This document shows, in pieces, positions 61,310 through 64,000 of a stretch of 64,000 nt of DNA (positions within the stretch are counted from its first letter, which is position 1; each line of letters starts with the position of its first letter). The stretch lies in the NCBI GenBank assembly GCA_963575745.1, contig CAUYUJ010019915.1:287120-351119 (forward strand), written 5' to 3'. A program made the translations under genes and the position numbers. Origin of the DNA: Prorocentrum cordatum (lineage: Eukaryota > Sar > Dinophyceae > Prorocentrales > Prorocentraceae). The notes beneath the pieces were generated by a model that saw only the letters and a list, made by a program, of their open reading frames with translations, was not told where the DNA came from and searched no databases.

Positions 61310-61505
61310 ACGGGGTGGTGACCACACCGTGCGGTGAGTCGGTGTGGATTCGGGGTCACCGCACGGTTTTGGAACCCGGGTCGTCCTCCGAGGATGTTTC
61401 GGGCGGCTGGGGCATGCGAGGTCCCAAAACCGTGCGCTGACGGACCGTGCGGTGAGGTCTTGGGGGAATTCTAGGTCACCGCACGGTCTGTCACCGCACC
61501 GCTTC
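61310..61505. repeat. Cluster of TCACCGCACGGT words in both orientations
   Basis: ACCGTGCGGTGA at about 61327 and 61444, TCACCGCACGGT at about 61357 and 61478, shortened forms at 61426 (ACCGTGCGCTGA) and 61491 (TCACCGCACC). Six occurrences in 180 bases. Confidence 0.75.
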
Positions 61506-61509
61506 GGGA

Positions 61510-62050
61510 CTCCATCCCCGATCCAATCCACGGGGTGTGTTTCTTCCGCACCAGACTGTGCCTCCATCCCGAGGCGCCGAGGCCGTTAGAGGCAGCGATG
61601 GGGGGGGGTGCGGTAGGCTCAAGTCGGGCCTGTCCCTCTACAGGAGGAAGATTCAAAAATATAGTCAAGGGACGATTTGTCTACCAGTTTTAAGCATTTG
61701 GAGGCATTTTGGGGGTACTTCATCCAAAATCCGCCTGTAGGGGGACATGCCTGACCTAACGATAAGGGGGGTGGTGGGGGGGCGATAGGCTCAGGGTGGG
61801 CCAGCGCCCCATCGAAGCTCGGAGTTCGAGGCTTGGACGCTTCCGTGGGTTATCAGCAGTTTTTCAGTCTCGGGATGCCGTCCAGCGGCTGCACCACCCT
61901 GCCGAGGGCCTTCGGGGAAGGGTGGGGGGCCGGATCGTCCCCAGCGGTCGCCCGAGACCCCGCCGCTTTAATTTTTCCGGAGTCTCGGATTTCTGGGCTG
62001 TTCAGCTGTGACGGGATCAACGCATCAACGCTGGCTCCAGCGGCGGGCTC
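61510..62050. other. No gene seen
   Basis: Mixed DNA with G-runs. GGCTCAAGTCGGGCCTG (about 61616) and GGCTCAGGGTGGGCCAG (about 61788) suggest an old duplication. Confidence 0.4.
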
Positions 62051-62057
62051 ATGTTCA

Positions 62058-62165
62058 CCAGGACAGATCCAGGGCGGAATCCCAGATGCCACGAGTGGTG
62101 CATCTTCCAGGACAGATCCAGGGCGGAATACAAGACATTCTTCGAGGACAGATGCAAGGGCGGTC
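62058..62165 (+). repeat. Tandem repeat with AGGACAGATCCAGGGCGGAA
   Basis: AGGACAGATCCAGGGCGGAAT at about 62061 and 62110, and a variant AGGACAGATGCAAGGGCGG at about 62146. Spacings about 49 and 36. Confidence 0.8.
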
Positions 62166-62499
62166 GGACGGTCGGTCGCAATAGTGCAGTGCCAGAGCAG
62201 ATCACACCAGTAGGTGAGATAATGCATAGTAAGGCAATCCCAGGCGAAGCCGCCAGCCCGCCCCGTGCGTGCGGGCGATGCGAAGCTGCGTGGGTGGACG
62301 AAAGGAATGCACCCGCCACTGCTAGGGCGAAATTGAGTCCACTGGCTCTACCGACCCCCCGGGTTGGCCGGCGGTGGCCCAGGGGGTGTCCCGCCGTTGT
62401 TAGGGCGACATTGCCAGTGGGCCGGGTGTGTCCCGCCGGTGTCCCGTGGTGTCCTGTGGTGTCACGTGGCGTTGTGTCCCGTGGTGTCCCATAAGGTCG

Positions 62500-62690
62500 A
62501 TTGCGAGATCGATAGTGAGATCGATAGTGGTATCGATTGGCCAATCGATAGTGAATTCGATTGTGAGATCGATAGATCGGGATTTCGATCGATCGAGGGA
62601 GATCGGTAGTGAGATCGGTAGTGCGATCGATCGACCAATCGATTGTGTGATTGATAGTGAGATCGATAGCGAGATCGATTGAGTGAGGCG
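62500..62690 (+). repeat. ATCGAT-rich minisatellite
   Basis: GAGATCGATAGT, GGTATCGATTGGCCAATCGAT and related words repeat over about 190 bases. ATCGAT/GATCGATC occurs more than ten times. Confidence 0.85.
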
Positions 62691-62819
62691 TTGGTTCTTC
62701 CCCTCCACACACAACCTCCTTATCACCCGAAGGGTGGTCTTATAGATCCCCCCTCCCCGGAGGGAAAGGGAAAGGGACAGGGATTGAGCAGGGGGGGGAG
62801 GGGAAGGAGGTGGAGTGGA

Positions 62820-62905
62820 AGCATGAGGAGGAGGAGGAGGAGGAGGAGGAGGAGGAGGAGAGGAGGAGGAGGAGGAGGAGGAGGAGGGGAGGAGGAGGAG
62901 GAGGC
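62820..62905 (+). repeat. (GAG)n microsatellite
   Basis: Pure GAG run followed by G-rich DNA to about 63010. Confidence 0.9.
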
Positions 62906-63201
62906 GGGGGACGGAGGGCGCGGGGGGGGGGGCCGAGAAGGACGGAGGAGGAACAGGGAGGAGGCAGAAGGGGGGAGGGGAGGGGGAGCAGACAAGGGGG
63001 AGGGGGAGGGGTAAGCGCCTCGCGGGTCCCGTGCCCTGAAGCGTGCTCTCCTCCGCGCGGAGTTCTCGCGCCCTGCCCCCCCCCCCCCTTCCCCTCCGCC
63101 GCCCACACCCGGCGCGGAGGCGGGCCGGAAGTGCGTGCGCTGCATCAGCCAGCAGCCGGCCCCCGCGCGCCGCTCTCCCGCCTGGAGCTTGGTCGACTCT
63201 G

Positions 63202-63285
63202 TAAGAACGGTTTTTTGAAGGCAGATCTGCCTTCAAAAAACCGTTCTTATTGAAGGCAGATCTGCCTTCAAAAACCGTTCTTACT
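63202..63285. repeat. Perfect 48-bp palindrome plus third arm
   Basis: TAAGAACGGTTTTTTGAAGG CAGA and its exact complement (63202-63249, centre 63225/63226). This is followed by TTGAAGGCAGATCTGCCTTC AA and AAAACCGTTCTTAC (63250-63284), a second copy of the right arm. Alternative pairings of one left arm with two right arms are possible. Confidence 0.9.
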
Positions 63286-63369
63286 GAGAGAGTGGCCTTT
63301 CGCCGGAGTGGCCTTTGGTGCGGGCCCACTGCTCAGATGCTCGTTTGGGGAGCCCTCCTGGGGCCCACC

Positions 63370-63500
63370 TAACGGATCTGTTCGACTCAGCTTCGGCTCC
63401 AGTTCGACTCGAGTTCGCTTCAGGCTCGACTCAGGTTTGACGCAAGGTCGACTCGAGGCGGCGGACGCTCGACTCAGCTTCGACGCACGAGTGGAACGAG
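63370..63500 (+). repeat. Short CTCGACTCAG/TTCGACTC repeats
   Basis: TTCGACTC, GCTCGACTCAG and related words occur eight or so times at irregular spacing, reminiscent of the TTCGACACGG words at 19627-19705. Confidence 0.5.
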
Positions 63501-63727
63501 TGACTCCAGCAAGGTCCCCAGAATGAGCGAGCGGTCCAGGAAGCTCCACACTGGGGTACCCCCATCGCCAAGCGCGATGCGGTAGAAGGGCGTCCTGCGC
63601 GCGCGTGTCCGACCCCCGCCGCGGTCCCCCAAAGAGCTGCGCACCAAAGATCATGCTTCCTTATGGTCGCTTCTCGCGTGTGGCCGACCAGTGCGGCTTT
63701 TCTGGTCGGGGAAACGTGCAGTCAGCC

Positions 63728-63890
63728 CGCATAGCAAGGCTGGGCAACCTTCCCAAGGGTACCCTTTCATCCTTTCCCTTTCGGCCCATCCTCGGCGACT
63801 TTCGTTTGCCAGCCTCGTTGGGAAAACGGTAACTTGGCCCTCCCAAGGCCCTTGCATCCTTTCCTCGCATTTGTATGATACTGGTTGACT
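63728..63890 (+). repeat. Dispersed repeat family D2, copy 2
   Basis: Aligns with 18226-18420; shared blocks given there. Confidence 0.6.
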
Positions 63891-64000
63891 GTATGAGTCG
63901 AGTTCGCCAGAGTTCTGGTTTTCCGACGCTTTTTGACGAGCCCGTCCTGGATTTGGATGGTCCAGTTTTCGTGGGATGTCTGCAGCGGGAGGTCGCGCCA

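Noticed and set aside
1-64000. Long open frames rich in poly-Ser, poly-Arg, poly-Glu, poly-Pro, poly-His or poly-Ala
   Set aside because: They coincide with GAG/CTC, GGT, GCC or C/T-rich tracts and are open because the repeats lack stops, not because of selection.
1-64000. Bacterial-type promoters, ribosome-binding sites, terminators, rRNA or tRNA genes
   Set aside because: None seen. The gene and repeat content is eukaryotic, so such calls would be meaningless pattern matches.

Overview
The window reads as nuclear DNA of a dinoflagellate. The strongest evidence is an intact 22-nt dinoflagellate spliced-leader (DinoSL) sequence fossilised at 53577-53598, immediately 5' of a protein-kinase-like reading frame, with a degenerate second copy at 13229-13250. 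The Ty1/copia and tyrosine-recombinase retroelements resemble families I know from dinoflagellate genomes. The DNA is GC-rich, repeat-dominated, and contains no bacterial-type operon, rRNA, tRNA or CRISPR. The genus cannot be fixed from the sequence. A large, GC-rich dinoflagellate genome (for example of the Prorocentrum type) is an inference.

Layout. 0-3.5 kb: C/T-rich DNA and an array of about 89-bp units. 3.5-10.2 kb: a decayed Ngaro-type tyrosine-recombinase retrotransposon with split direct repeats (A1-ORFs-B1-A2-B2). It carries a Cys-rich membrane ORF, gag-like ORF, RT, RNase H-like region, recombinase and a methyltransferase-like module. 10.2-19 kb: microsatellites, a 63-bp tandem array, a decayed LINE-like ORF with an endonuclease-like part, and unassigned GC-rich DNA. 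19-34 kb: a dense field of small terminal-inverted-repeat and foldback elements, minisatellites, huge trinucleotide tracts, and a 1.29-kb inverted-repeat element holding a second copy of the 89-bp array family. 34-43 kb: dispersed repeats with (CTC)n or (CAT)n tails, one split by a nested 1.7-kb minisatellite element. 44-46 kb: a cluster of three MITE-like elements. 46.2-52.1 kb: a complete but disabled Ty1/copia element with 136-bp LTRs, a primer-binding site and a TCTTC target duplication. 53.6-55.9 kb: a retroposed, broken protein-kinase gene. 56-64 kb: perfect palindromes, a 165-bp satellite, a 30-bp minisatellite and other short repeats.

No intact host gene was found. Almost everything recognisable is mobile DNA or its debris, and the one host-derived gene is a reverse-transcribed mRNA copy. 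A relative order of events can be read. The copia element is the youngest datable insertion, with 3 differences in 136 LTR bases. The Ngaro-like element is older, with 8 differences between its 71-bp A repeats and many frame breaks. Several MITEs and minisatellites are nested inside other repeats. Most long open frames outside these elements follow from (GAG)n/(CTC)n tracts or tandem arrays whose period is a multiple of three, so they are not annotated as genes.
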